NCBI RefSeq assembly: GCF_002797715.1
Contig: NZ_PGFF01000001.1
Location: forward strand, 2,565,304 to 2,629,303
Source of the DNA: Diaminobutyricimonas aerilata
GTDB taxonomy: Bacteria; Actinomycetota; Actinomycetes; Actinomycetales; Microbacteriaceae
DNA: 64,000 nucleotides
Reading direction: 5' to 3'
Below the pieces are notes generated by a model that worked only from the letters and a program-made list of their open reading frames with translations, had not been told where the DNA came from and ran no database searches. The translations under genes and the position numbers were made by a program. The first letter of the stretch is position 1, and every line of letters begins with the position of its first letter. Below, in pieces: positions 52,301-61,282 of the stretch.

Positions 52301-53416
52301 TCAACGGGCGGTGGAGACGGTGACGGTGAACTTCGGGGTGCGCGACACCTGACGGGTGCCGCCGACGATGCGGTAGAGGGCCGGGCGGTAGGTGAGGTGC
52401 GAGTTGTAGACGGTCCACAGTTCGCCGCCCGGCTTGAGCACACGGGCCGCCTCCTCGAAGAGTCGGAGCGCGACGCCGGCGTGCACGGTCGACCCGGTGT
52501 GGAACGGCGGGTTGAGCAGCACGAGGTCCGCGCACGCGTCCGGCTGCTGCGACAGGCCGTCGTCGCGGCGCACGGTGATCGCCACCTCGTTCGCCTCCGC
52601 TGTGGCTCGAGTGGAGGCGACGGCCGCGGCGGAGGTGTCGGTCGCGAGCACCGCGAGCTCCGGACGCGTACGGGCGAGGGCGGTGGCGAGCAGACCGGTG
52701 CCGCATCCGAGGTCCACGGCCGTGCGGGCATCCGGATTCATCTCATCCAGGTGCCGCAGCAGCTCGCGCGTGCCGAGGTCGAGCTTCGGACCGGCGAAGG
52801 CGGCGCCGTGGGCGACGACCCAGAGGCCGAGCTCGTCGAGGTAGGCGCGCTGCGGCCACGCCGACTCCGCGGACGGGCGCGGGTCGCGAGCGCGGATGAC
52901 GCGGGACTTCTGGCGTCCGAGGGAGGCGCGCACGTCACCGAAGTGCCGTCCGAGCACCTCGTTCATCGCGATTGACATGTGCTTGAGTCGCCCGCCCGCG
53001 AACACGGTCACCGACGGGTCGGCGAAGCGCGCGATCGTCTCGGCGACCTCGTCCAGCTCGCTGAGCGACTTCGGCATCTGCATGAGCACGACGCGGGACC
53101 CGGTCAGCAGCTCCTCGCCCAGGTCGAGGGAGCGGAAGCCCGTCACGCCCGTCGCGGCGGCGTTGTTCTGCAGAGCGAGCTCGCCCGTGTACGAGTCCTG
53201 GTGGGTGCGGATGTCCGCGGCGTCGTGCAGCGCGAGCGCCCCAAGGGTGAGGGCGCCGTAGCGGTCGCCGATCACCACGACCTCGCCCGGGGCGGCAGCG
53301 TGGAGGTCGTCGGCGGCCTCGTCGAGGATCAGGTGGTCGGAGGCGTCGTAGGCGAAGAGGTTGTCGGCTTCGACGTCCGGGAAGCGGCGGAGGGCCGTGA
53401 AGTCGAAGTCGGGCAT
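52301..53416 (-). CDS. RsmC/RlmG-like class I methyltransferase
   Basis: 371 residues in two related halves. The N-terminal pseudo-methyltransferase half has VVVIGDRYGALTLGAL; the C-terminal catalytic half has AdoMet loop DLGCGTGLLATALA (about 231-244) and NPPFHTG (about 304-310), the motif of N2-guanine methyltransferases of 16S or 23S rRNA. Whether it modifies a 16S or 23S guanine cannot be told. ATG 53416 gives the usual start just before the first domain. Core-type gene outside the island, as its G+C is again high. Confidence 0.83.
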   Translation of the reverse strand: MPDFDFTALRRFPDVEADNLFAYDASDHLILDEAADDLHAAAPGEVVVIGDRYGALTLGALALHDAADIRTHQDSYTGELALQNNAAATGVTGFRSLDLGEELLTGSRVVLMQMPKSLSELDEVAETIARFADPSVTVFAGGRLKHMSIAMNEVLGRHFGDVRASLGRQKSRVIRARDPRPSAESAWPQRAYLDELGLWVVAHGAAFAGPKLDLGTRELLRHLDEMNPDARTAVDLGCGTGLLATALARTRPELAVLATDTSAAAVASTRATAEANEVAITVRRDDGLSQQPDACADLVLLNPPFHTGSTVHAGVALRLFEEAARVLKPGGELWTVYNSHLTYRPALYRIVGGTRQVSRTPKFTVTVSTAR

Positions 53417-53514
53417 GGGTTCCACCGTAGAGGCCCGTCGCGGCGCTCGATCGACGATGGCGGTCGATAGTGTCGACAAGCCGAACCGGCATCGACTGCA
53501 GAATGCGGGGCACT

Positions 53515-54264
53515 ATGGCCGACGTCGGCACTAAGTACGAGACGCGAACCGTGCGGACATTGCGCGGCACGGAACCGCGAACGATTGCGAAGTGGGAAAA
53601 GGAGGGCTGGGAGGTCGTCTCTCAGTCACATACTCGGCTCCAGACGGAGCTGAAAATTCGCCGACCTAAGCCAGCGACTCCGTGGCGCCTCTACGCCATC
53701 GGGGGAGGCGTTGCGGCCGTGCTACTCACCGTCGCTATCGTCACGGGGATCATCAACGAAGGAGGTAGCTCCGGGCGGAATGAGGCCGCTGGGAACTCAC
53801 GCGACGACGGCACTTCAGCTCCGAGCACGGCTGCCTCTAATGAACCTGAGCCAAGCGCCTCCTCCGCCCCGGCTGCGATCGCTTTGACCCCTGAGAGCAA
53901 CGCTGAGCTCGCGGCGCTACTACAGCTTGGCAATATTTGCGACGATTCCATCGCCGCCTTCGCTGAGAAGTACAAGGGCGCAATGATCGCTTTTGATGGA
54001 AGCATTGGCGCCCTCAACAACCACAACGGCGCAACGACCCGGTACGACCTGCTGCTCGGTGCGGGCGACTTCAGCGAGACCTCGGCCCCCGGACCGGCCT
54101 TTCAGTATCGCGATGTCAATCTCACCAACGACCTGCATTACGTCGGGGTCGTACCCGACACGATCGGCGTTGGAACGAATCTGCGGGTGACCGCCGAAGT
54201 GGATGAGTACGAGCCGAACACCTGCCTCTTCCTTCTGGAGCCAGTCGAGACGTCCATCCGTTAG
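53515..54264 (+). CDS. DUF4839 membrane protein
   Basis: 249 residues. N-terminal YETRTVRTLRGTEPRTIAKW followed by EKEGWEVVSQ, typical of DUF4839 proteins; one membrane helix (about 61-80), Ser/Pro/Ala-rich linker, then an extracytoplasmic domain with two cysteines. Function unknown. ATG 53515 used; ATG 53503 four codons earlier is equally possible. Codon third positions are less G/C-rich than in neighbours, hinting at later acquisition. Confidence 0.7.
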   Translation: MADVGTKYETRTVRTLRGTEPRTIAKWEKEGWEVVSQSHTRLQTELKIRRPKPATPWRLYAIGGGVAAVLLTVAIVTGIINEGGSSGRNEAAGNSRDDGTSAPSTAASNEPEPSASSAPAAIALTPESNAELAALLQLGNICDDSIAAFAEKYKGAMIAFDGSIGALNNHNGATTRYDLLLGAGDFSETSAPGPAFQYRDVNLTNDLHYVGVVPDTIGVGTNLRVTAEVDEYEPNTCLFLLEPVETSIR

Positions 54265-54284
54265 AGCGAGTGGTCGAGGAGCCC

Positions 54285-54305
54285 GCTTCGACAGGCGCAG
54301 CGACC
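54285..54305 (+). repeat. Dispersed repeat, type A variant
   Basis: GCTTCGACAGGCGCAGCGAC, preceded by TGGTCGAGGAGCC, which recalls the type B repeat. Sits right after the DUF4839 stop. Confidence 0.5.
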
Positions 54306-54368
54306 GGCCCGAGAGGGTGGGTGCACGGCGCCCTCCCTCCCGCACATCCGCATCCATACCGTGGAACC

Positions 54369-54638
54369 ATGACGAACAGCGGAACGCACAACACCACGTG
54401 GACCGAGGGCTCGCAGGTGGGGCTCTGGGTCACCGCCGACCGGCGGATCCGGCACGAGTTGCGCGCCGACGGCACCTACGTCGAGGCGCGCGGGCAGCGT
54501 GAGGCCGCGTACACCGGCCGCTACTGGATGGAGGGCACCCACATCGAGTACCTCGACGACACCGGGTTCACCGCCGACGGCGACTTCGTCGACGGCGTCC
54601 TGTACCACGCCGGGATGGTGCTGACGAAGGATGACTGA
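54369..54638 (+). CDS. Atu4866-family small protein
   Basis: 89 residues matching the Atu4866 family: GLWVTADRRIRHEL, ARGQREAAYTGRYWMEG and HIEYLDDTGFTADGDFVDGV in order, a lipocalin-like beta fold of unknown ligand. ATG 54369. Its stop overlaps the XRE regulator by 8 bases, so they are translated together. In other bacteria such genes sit near oxidoreductases, as here. Confidence 0.8.
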   Translation: MTNSGTHNTTWTEGSQVGLWVTADRRIRHELRADGTYVEARGQREAAYTGRYWMEGTHIEYLDDTGFTADGDFVDGVLYHAGMVLTKDD

Positions 54639-55566
54639 CGAGCTCGGCGCGTTCCTGCGGGCCAGCCGCAACCGCACCGACCCCGCCCGCCACGGCTTCG
54701 GCGGCGCGGTGCGGCGCCGGGTCGCCGGGCTGCGCCGCGAGGAGGTCGCCGCCCTCGCCGGCGTCAGCGTCGACTACTACACGCGGCTCGAGCAGGGGCG
54801 TGAGACCCGGCCGTCGCTGCAGGTGGTCGACGCCCTCGCGGGGGTGTTCGACCTCGACCGGGATGCGCGACAGCACGTCTACCGCCTCGCCGGCCTCATG
54901 CCGATCATCGACCTAGCCCCCAGCGGCGACGCGCCCTCGCCCGAGCTGCGGCAGCTGCTCGACGCCTGGCCGCACACCCCCGCCGTGGTGTTCAACCACG
55001 CCTACGACGTGCTCGCCTCCAACCGGATCGGCGAGGCGCTCTTCGCGCCCTTCGATCCGGAGCGGAACCTGCTGCTGTCGGTGTTCCTCGACCCCGGTGC
55101 GCGTTCGTTCTACGACGACTGGCCCGCCGCCGCCCGCAACAGCGCCGGCGCGCTGCGGTTCGCGCTCGGGCAGGTTCCGGATGACCGGCGCCTGCTCGAT
55201 GTGCTCGAGACGTTGCTGCGGCACAGCGTCGAGTTCCGCCGCCTCTGGGACGACCCCGAGGTGCGCGGCAAGAGCATGGAGTTCAAGCGCCTCAACCACC
55301 CGCAGGTGGGTCTGCTCGAGCTGACGATGCAGACCTTCGAGGTGCGCAGCGCCCCCGGCCAGCAGCTCATCGTCTACCACCCCGCGCCCGGCAGCCGGTC
55401 CGACGACGGCCTGCGCATCCTCGGCACGCTCGCCGAGACCGCGTCTCGACGGCTACTCGAGGACCCCCGCTCGGCAGGCCCCTCCATCGCGGGTAGTCGA
55501 GCGCCGGCGCTGGCGCCCGATTGCTGTGTTGGCACGCACCGCGCGGGATCCGTTCGGGAGCGGTAA
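54631..55566 (+). CDS. XRE-family regulator with MmyB-like ligand domain
   Basis: 311 residues. Helix-turn-helix at about 30-60 (VAGLRREEVAALAGVSVDYYTRLEQGRE, a hallmark opening of this class), then an MmyB-like domain (about 105-270) with ASNRIGEALFAPFDPERN and a conserved fatty-acid-type pocket. The C-terminal 40 residues (after about 275) are low-complexity and poorly conserved. Coupled to the Atu4866 gene. Likely regulates that gene or the oxidoreductase cluster at 56.5-59.5 kb. Confidence 0.83.
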   Translation: MTDELGAFLRASRNRTDPARHGFGGAVRRRVAGLRREEVAALAGVSVDYYTRLEQGRETRPSLQVVDALAGVFDLDRDARQHVYRLAGLMPIIDLAPSGDAPSPELRQLLDAWPHTPAVVFNHAYDVLASNRIGEALFAPFDPERNLLLSVFLDPGARSFYDDWPAAARNSAGALRFALGQVPDDRRLLDVLETLLRHSVEFRRLWDDPEVRGKSMEFKRLNHPQVGLLELTMQTFEVRSAPGQQLIVYHPAPGSRSDDGLRILGTLAETASRRLLEDPRSAGPSIAGSRAPALAPDCCVGTHRAGSVRER

Positions 55567-55620
55567 CGTCCGGTGCTCGGCCGCTCGATAGCATGTGAGC
55601 GAGTCTCCGGAAAGGACCCC

Positions 55621-56376
55621 ATGCGTTCGACCTCGAGGATCCTGCCGCTGCTCGGCGCGGCCGCGATCGCCCTGTCGCTCACCGGCTGCACGAACCTCCT
55701 GGGAGCGCCCCTCTCAGCCGACGAGCGTGAGGCCGCGCCGGAGACCCCGACCGTGTCGGAAGAGGCGCAGCGCGCGTACTACGACAACGTCGTGCTGCTC
55801 TTCGAACTCTCCGAGACCGTACTCGGCGACGAGGCCGGTTCGTTCGGGGCGCCCACCGTGCGGGGCACGTGGAGCGAGGTCGACGAGGCGGCTCACGACG
55901 AACAGATCGAGGCGGGGCTCGCCGCGTGCGAAATGCTCGAGCATCCCGACGCCGCACCGGATGCCGAGCTGCGCACTCTGATGCCGTGGCTCGCCTCCCG
56001 GTTCCTCTGCGAAGACCAGCGCACCGCTGCCGAAGAGGCCGTGAGCGCCGAATACGGCGACGAGATCCTGCGAGTGCTCGACGCCTCGTTGCTGAAGGGC
56101 GGCGCGGACGCCAAGGACGTCTTTCAGGCCGTCGACACCTGCGGGGTGACCATCGAGCTGTTCTACACGTTGTCCGCCGAGTACACCCCCGACTACTTCT
56201 GCTGGATCATGCGCGCCAACGTCAACAGCGGCAACGATCACGAGGACGACTTCCTCTTCCTCTTCCGGCACACGGACGACGAACAAGAACTCGCCGACGC
56301 GAAGTTCGACGAGTGGGCCCGCCAGATGGGTGCCACCCCGAACTTCCTCGGCGAACTCAGCGAACAGCCACGCTGA
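55621..56376 (+). CDS. Hypothetical secreted lipoprotein
   Basis: 251 residues. Signal peptide with lipobox LTGC (Cys about 23), then an acidic helical domain with four cysteines (CEML, LCEDQ, TCGV, FCWIM). No family recognised. GGAAAGGA precedes ATG 55621. Convergent with the oxidoreductase cluster. Confidence 0.72.
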   Translation: MRSTSRILPLLGAAAIALSLTGCTNLLGAPLSADEREAAPETPTVSEEAQRAYYDNVVLLFELSETVLGDEAGSFGAPTVRGTWSEVDEAAHDEQIEAGLAACEMLEHPDAAPDAELRTLMPWLASRFLCEDQRTAAEEAVSAEYGDEILRVLDASLLKGGADAKDVFQAVDTCGVTIELFYTLSAEYTPDYFCWIMRANVNSGNDHEDDFLFLFRHTDDEQELADAKFDEWARQMGATPNFLGELSEQPR

Positions 56377-56470
56377 CGCGGGCGGATGGCGGGTGCGCCG
56401 GTATCGCGTCACGTCGCGGGCGCCGGCCCTCGTGTCGCCTCACCGGATCACGCCGGCTTCGACCCGCGGA

Positions 56471-57328
56471 TCACCGACCGCCGCCGAGACTCCAAGTCGG
56501 ATCTCCGACGATGGCGGAGGTCTCGCGCCACAGACGCTCCCGCTCTTCTTGCTGAGCGGCGAACGTGGGCAGCGGCACGACCTTCCCGTGCTCGTCGACG
56601 TAGACCTCCTCGGCCGAGCGCTGCCGACCGTCGGAGATGAGATCGCGGTAGACCGCAGCGATCGCGGCGGGATCCGCCGCCACACGATTCTTCGGCGCGT
56701 AGAGCATGCGCAACAGTGCCGGCTGCGCCGCGAGCCGGTCGGCGTCCAACCGCACGGCCGGAACTCGCAGACACGACACGCTCACGCGCTCGCCCGCCAG
56801 CTCGGCGAGGTGGACGGCCGTCATCGTCTGGGCGAGCTTCGAGTGGTAGTACGCCTTCACCGGGGTGTACCAGTCCGCCGAGTCGAGTTCGCCGTACCGG
56901 ATGCGGATGCGCGGCATCGTCACGATGCCCTTGCTCGCGATGAACAACAACCGCGGTGATGCGGATGCGGCGAGTGCCGCGCTCACCCGAGCGGTGAACT
57001 CGAACGGGCCGAGGTGGTTGGTCTGCCAGACGGCCTCGTGCCCGTCGGGGGTGAACACCGCCTGCTTCTGCGACTGGTCGAACACCGCGGCGTTGTTGAT
57101 GAGCGCGTCGAGCGGGCCGTCTGCGACGAGCCGTTCCGCCGCGGCACTCACGCTCGCGCGGGAGGAGAGATCCAGTCGCTGGATCTGGATGCGCGGGTCG
57201 TCGCCGAGGGCGGCGCGGGCGCGGTCGACGCTGCGGCAGAGGGCCACCACATGGTGTCCTTCGGCGGCGAGCAAGCGGGCGGCGCGGAGGCCGATGCCGG
57301 CGTTCGCGCCGGTGATGGCGATCCTCAT
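56471..57328 (-). CDS. Short-chain dehydrogenase/reductase
   Basis: 285 residues. NAD(P) site TGANAGIG at 6-13, NNAAVFDQ at about 88-95, catalytic Tyr-x-x-x-Lys in KAYYHSKLAQ (about 160) with a preceding Ser in FIASKG. Most like the retinol-dehydrogenase/WW-domain-oxidoreductase type. ATG overlaps the upstream hydrolase-like gene by 4 bases. Substrate unknown. Confidence 0.82.
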   Translation of the reverse strand: MRIAITGANAGIGLRAARLLAAEGHHVVALCRSVDRARAALGDDPRIQIQRLDLSSRASVSAAAERLVADGPLDALINNAAVFDQSQKQAVFTPDGHEAVWQTNHLGPFEFTARVSAALAASASPRLLFIASKGIVTMPRIRIRYGELDSADWYTPVKAYYHSKLAQTMTAVHLAELAGERVSVSCLRVPAVRLDADRLAAQPALLRMLYAPKNRVAADPAAIAAVYRDLISDGRQRSAEEVYVDEHGKVVPLPTFAAQQEERERLWRETSAIVGDPTWSLGGGR

Positions 57329-58038
57329 GGGGTTCCCTTCGGGGCGTTGCGTTCGGAGGGTCTCGATAGGGCGGGCTCCGCCGCGCCTACTCGACCAGCG
57401 AGAGCAGAGGCGCGGTAGAGGCCGGGGAGGATGTGCTCGAACAGGCCCACCTCCTCGATGTTGTGCTTCAGCCAGGCCTGCGACATGCCCTCGACCCAGA
57501 CCTTCGAGCGCAGGTAGGCGTTGATCGGACGCCCGAGACGCGACCGCGACCCGAGATCGAGGACGCTCACGTAGTGGGTGCGCCCGCGGCCCTCCGACCA
57601 GGTGTGCTCGAGCTGGAAGAACTGCGCCCCGGCGATGCGCATGACGAGACGGATGCCCGTGCGGTCGAGCTTCTCCACCCGGTCGATCGTGTCGACGCGG
57701 AAGCGCTCATCGCGCCCCATCGCCTCGACGATGCGGAATCGTGCACCCTCCGCCGCCCCGCCATCCGGTGCCTCGCGGGCGAGCGCCCAGTGGATGTGGT
57801 CGAGCGGATGCCACACCCGGTAGCGCTGCCGGATCGCACCCGCGTACGGCATGGTGTCGCCGATGTGCGAGAACCACCACAGCAGCATGTCGGGGGTCAC
57901 TCCCTCGAGCGGTTCGTGGTCGATCGTGAGGCGGAGGCGCCGGCCTGGGAACTCCTCGATCGTCGTCGTGGCGCTCGAGACCGGCCGCAGCGGATGCAGA
58001 AGGGGCAGCGGATCGGGGAGAGGGAGGCGGCGGGCCAT
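57325..58038 (-). CDS. DAPG hydrolase (PhlG)-like protein
   Basis: 237 residues. The segment LLWWFSHIGDTMPYAG followed by RVWHPLDHIHWAL is characteristic of PhlG-type C-C hydrolases, whose His and Glu residues bind zinc. PhlG itself splits 2,4-diacetylphloroglucinol; many homologues act on other substrates. The last ~25 residues are encoded by a dispersed type B repeat (57358-57400) and are unlikely to belong to the fold. ATG 58038 has GAAAG at 8 bases. Coupled to the reductase and next to an FAD oxidase, so a small aromatic catabolic unit is plausible. Confidence 0.72.
   Translation of the reverse strand: MARRLPLPDPLPLLHPLRPVSSATTTIEEFPGRRLRLTIDHEPLEGVTPDMLLWWFSHIGDTMPYAGAIRQRYRVWHPLDHIHWALAREAPDGGAAEGARFRIVEAMGRDERFRVDTIDRVEKLDRTGIRLVMRIAGAQFFQLEHTWSEGRGRTHYVSVLDLGSRSRLGRPINAYLRSKVWVEGMSQAWLKHNIEEVGLFEHILPGLYRASALAGRVGAAEPALSRPSERNAPKGTP
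57358..57400 (+). repeat. Dispersed repeat, type B, inside a coding end
   Basis: GGGTCTCGATAGGGCGGGCT through CGCCTACTCGACCAGCG. Translated on the minus strand it gives AGRVGAAEPALSRP at the end of the PhlG-like protein. Confidence 0.7.
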
Positions 58039-58069
58039 GGGTTCGGGCTTTCGTTCGGGTTCGCGTGGG

Positions 58070-58111
58070 GGTCTCGATACGGCGGGCTCCGCTGCGCCTA
58101 CCCGACCAGCG
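58070..58111 (+). repeat. Dispersed repeat, type B
   Basis: GGTCTCGATACGGCGGGCTC through GCGCCTACCCGACCAGCG, between the FAD oxidase stop and the PhlG-like start, 0.7 kb from the copy at 57358. Confidence 0.7.
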
Positions 58112-58136
58112 GGCCGGGAACGCGACGGGGGGCGCG

Positions 58137-59525
58137 TCAGGCGAAGACGCGGAAAGGGTCGTACCCGGCGCGCACCGCGTCGAGACGCCGGGCGGTGTCG
58201 GGCGCCCAGATGCGATCGCGGTGCTCCCCCGGGTTCGCGGGGCCGACGAAGTTCGGCTGCAGCTCTTCCGCGACCCAGGGATGCATCGCGGAGAAGACGC
58301 CCTCGATGACGGCGGGGATGACGGTGTCGAGCAGTTCGGGCACGGGAGCGCCGACGATGTGCAGCGCGAACGCGGCGTCGCGGCCGGCGATCGCGTTCGG
58401 CGCACCCGCGGGTCGCGCGACCGCACCGCCCAGCAGACGCAGCTCGACGGCGGCGAGCGGCACCGGCGCATCCGGGCCCACCGCGGCGAGCAGCGCGTCG
58501 AGTGCGGCGTCGTCGAGGTCGCGCAGCAGCACACCGCCCTCGGTGTACGGCATGGGTTCGGCCGGATCCTGGTGGATCGCGCCGAGTTGCGCGTACGGCA
58601 GGTCCGCCACCCGCTCGAGCAGCGGCGTGCGCACCGCGCGCAGCGGGGCGAGCAGTCGCTCCCCCTCGGCGGCGGTGCCGGTGTAGGCGACCCGCACGTG
58701 CAGCACCGTCTGCCCGCGCAGCGGCTCCGGGATGAACGGCGCCGGGGGCAGCCGCAGGATCGCCGCCGACGTGCCGAACTCCTCCGGCAACGCGGCGCTC
58801 CAGTCGTTCCAGGCGTGCAGCACCGGCTCGATGTCGGGCGCCGCGAAGTAGACGCCGCCACCCCACAGCGTCGCGAGCGGGAACAGGTCGATCGTGACCG
58901 AGACGACGATGCCGAGTCCGACCTTGCCGCCGCGCAACGCCCAGAAGAGGTCGGCGTGACTCTCGGCGTTGACGATGAGGTGCTCGCCCACGCCGGTGAC
59001 CACTTCGATCTCGCGCACGTGGTCGGCAGCGAAACCGAACTGCCGGGCGATCGGGCCCAGTCCGCCGCCGAGCAGGTAGCCGACCACGCCGACGTGCGGT
59101 GCCGATCCGGCGAGAGGGGCGAGCCCGTGCGGAGCGGCGGCGTCGAGCACGTCCTGCCAGCGGGCACCCGCACCGATGCGGGCGACCCGGGTCTCGGCGT
59201 CGACCTCGACCGAGCTCAGGCCACGGGTCACGAGGATGATTCCCGCATCCACCGGGCCGAGCAGGCCGTGCCCGGTGCCGATGGCCTTCACCGTGAGCGA
59301 CTGCCGTCCGGCGATCTGCACGACCGCGGAGACGTCGGCGGGCTTCGACGGCGTGACGATGAGCGGGGCGCGGTGCCGCCAGGCCGTGTTGAAGGCGGGC
59401 ACCAGGTCGGCGGCGGTCGGCTCCCCCGCGACGAAGACGCGGCCGGGCAGCGCCTGCCGGAGTTCGCGGAGTGCGGCCGCGACGTTGTACGGCTGCACCA
59501 GCTGGTGATCGATGAGGTCGGACAT
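58137..59525 (-). CDS. FAD-binding (PCMH-type) oxidoreductase
   Basis: 462 residues. FAD domain: TPSKPADVSAVVQIAG, GTGHGLLGP (about 83-91), and GYLLGGGLGPIARQFGFAADHV (about 149-170). A berberine-bridge-type C-terminus ends NPGEHRDRIWAPDTARRLDAVRAGYDP. The usual His-x-Cys pair for bicovalent flavin is not seen: the first site reads GTGHG with His, the second GGGLG without Cys, so flavin is at most linked through His86. Upstream of the PhlG-like and reductase genes on the same strand; substrate unknown. Confidence 0.85.
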   Translation of the reverse strand: MSDLIDHQLVQPYNVAAALRELRQALPGRVFVAGEPTAADLVPAFNTAWRHRAPLIVTPSKPADVSAVVQIAGRQSLTVKAIGTGHGLLGPVDAGIILVTRGLSSVEVDAETRVARIGAGARWQDVLDAAAPHGLAPLAGSAPHVGVVGYLLGGGLGPIARQFGFAADHVREIEVVTGVGEHLIVNAESHADLFWALRGGKVGLGIVVSVTIDLFPLATLWGGGVYFAAPDIEPVLHAWNDWSAALPEEFGTSAAILRLPPAPFIPEPLRGQTVLHVRVAYTGTAAEGERLLAPLRAVRTPLLERVADLPYAQLGAIHQDPAEPMPYTEGGVLLRDLDDAALDALLAAVGPDAPVPLAAVELRLLGGAVARPAGAPNAIAGRDAAFALHIVGAPVPELLDTVIPAVIEGVFSAMHPWVAEELQPNFVGPANPGEHRDRIWAPDTARRLDAVRAGYDPFRVFA

Positions 59526-59683
59526 GGCGGCTCCCGGGTGTCGAAGGATGCGCAGCGCTTCCGCTGCTCCGCCATTGCCCCACGGCCGGCTTGACCGGCA
59601 CTTGCGCGGGACTTACGGCACCGGCCTGCCGGGCGCGAGGCACCGCAAGGGGCACGCAGGCGGAGGTTCCTACCTTCGGCGAC

Positions 59684-61228
59684 ATGACCACTTCTCCACG
59701 CCGCGTCCGGCGGCTTCCGCTTCTCGGCGCCACCGCGCTGATCCTGCCGCTCCTGGTTCTCACCGGCTGCGGCATCATCCCCACCGCCCCCGCAGCCCCA
59801 GCATCCGGCGCCGTCGACTTCGAGGGGGTGCAGTCCGCGACGATCCAGATCGAGGCGGTCGGCACCTTCGTCGACCCCGAACAGGGCGGATACGAAGCCG
59901 CCGGCCGCGGTTCGGGCTTCATCGTGAACGACGAAGGTCTCGCGGTCACCAACAACCACGTCGTCGTCGGCGCGGGCACGCTCGATGTGTGGGTCGGTGG
60001 AGACACGGGCACGACCCTCAATGCGAAGGTGCTCGGCTCGAGCGAGTGCCTCGACCTCGCCGTCATCCAGCTGCAGAAGGGCGACTATCCGCACTTCGAC
60101 TGGCGCAAGGGCGAGATCGCCACGGCGACCGACGTCTACGCCGCGGGTTTCCCTCTCGGCGACCCCACGTTCACCATGACGCGCGGCATCGTGTCGAAGG
60201 CGTCGACCGCGGGTGAGACGCCGTGGGCGTCGATCGACAACGTGATCGAGCACGACGCGAAGATCCGCGGCGGCAACTCCGGCGGCCCGCTCGTCGACGG
60301 GAAGGGCCGCCTCGTCGGCGTCAACTACGCCGGCAACGACCAGTACGACACCAACCTCGCGATCCACCGCGACGAGGTGCTGGCGGTGGTCGACGACCTG
60401 GCGAAGGGCGAGAGCGTGTTGAGTCTCGGCATTAACGCGCACGCCATCGCCGATGAGGAGGGCAACGGGCTGGGGGTCTGGGTCAGTTCCGTCGCCGCCG
60501 GCTCCGTCGCCGACGAGTCGGGCATCGAACCCGGGGACCTGCTCACCCGCCTGCAGGGCGTGACCCTCGCCTCCGATGGCACCCTGTCGGACTACTGCGA
60601 CGTGCTGCGCACCCACGGGGTCGACGCGACCCTCGACGTCGACGTGTACCGCCCCTCCGACGGCGTGTACTACCGCGGACAGGTGAACGGCGACCCGCTC
60701 GAGGCCGTGCAAGTCGTATCGCAGGGCGGCGACGCCCCCGAAAGCGGAGCGGCGGCCGGTGAGTTCGTCACCGTCACCGACGACTCCGGCGCGGTGACGG
60801 TCGAGGTGCCCGCGGCGTGGAGCGACGTCGATGGATCGGGCTACACGAACGACGACGGCACCTGGTCGAGCGTCATCGCGACCCCCGACATGGCCGGCTT
60901 CAGCGACGGGTGGAACACTCCCGGCGTCTGGGTCTCCGCGTCGCCCGACGCCGCGCAGAACACGACCACCGATGCGCTGCTCGCCTCGGCGAACGAGTTC
61001 CTGCTCACCGAGTGCACGTCGCAGGGTTCGCAGCCGTTCGACGACGGCGTGCACTCCGGCGTGTTCGAGATCTACGAGGGCTGCGCGGACAGCGGCGCCG
61101 CGTACCTGTTCCTGGCCGCGGAGGCGAACGACGGCTCGTACATCATCACCGTCGCCGTGCAGGCGAACACCGAAGACGACCTCGCTGCCATCGATCGCAT
61201 CATCGGCAGCTTCGTCGCCGCGTTCTGA
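59684..61228 (+). CDS. S1C (Deg/HtrA-like) lipoprotein serine protease with PDZ domain
   Basis: 514 residues. Signal peptide with lipobox LTGC (Cys29). Trypsin-like domain with full triad: His92 in TNNHVV, Asp124 in CLDLAVIQL, Ser199 in GGNSGGPLVD. PDZ domain about 240-345 (SSVAAGSVADESGIEPGDLL), then a C-terminal domain of about 150 residues (VTVEVPAAWSDVDG) with two cysteines, not part of classical HtrA. ATG 59684 set by the signal peptide. Likely surface protein quality control. It is followed by a perfect hairpin. Confidence 0.87.
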   Translation: MTTSPRRVRRLPLLGATALILPLLVLTGCGIIPTAPAAPASGAVDFEGVQSATIQIEAVGTFVDPEQGGYEAAGRGSGFIVNDEGLAVTNNHVVVGAGTLDVWVGGDTGTTLNAKVLGSSECLDLAVIQLQKGDYPHFDWRKGEIATATDVYAAGFPLGDPTFTMTRGIVSKASTAGETPWASIDNVIEHDAKIRGGNSGGPLVDGKGRLVGVNYAGNDQYDTNLAIHRDEVLAVVDDLAKGESVLSLGINAHAIADEEGNGLGVWVSSVAAGSVADESGIEPGDLLTRLQGVTLASDGTLSDYCDVLRTHGVDATLDVDVYRPSDGVYYRGQVNGDPLEAVQVVSQGGDAPESGAAAGEFVTVTDDSGAVTVEVPAAWSDVDGSGYTNDDGTWSSVIATPDMAGFSDGWNTPGVWVSASPDAAQNTTTDALLASANEFLLTECTSQGSQPFDDGVHSGVFEIYEGCADSGAAYLFLAAEANDGSYIITVAVQANTEDDLAAIDRIIGSFVAAF

Positions 61229-61233
61229 CCCTG

Positions 61234-61268
61234 CGGATGCCGTCCGCCGCTCCGGCGGACGGCATCCG
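61234..61268 (+). terminator. Perfect hairpin terminator after the protease gene
   Basis: 16-bp perfect stem, arms at 61234-61249 and 61253-61268 (CGGATGCCGTCCGCCG and its complement), 3-base loop, no T-run. It lies 5 bases after the stop at 61228 and overlaps the promoter region of the LuxR-type gene. Confidence 0.75.
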
Positions 61269-61282
61269 GTCTGGAGACTCCC

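Noticed and set aside
53470-53514. N-terminal extension of the DUF4839 protein from 53470
   Set aside because: The extra residues do not match the family start, and an internal ATG lies directly before the conserved region.
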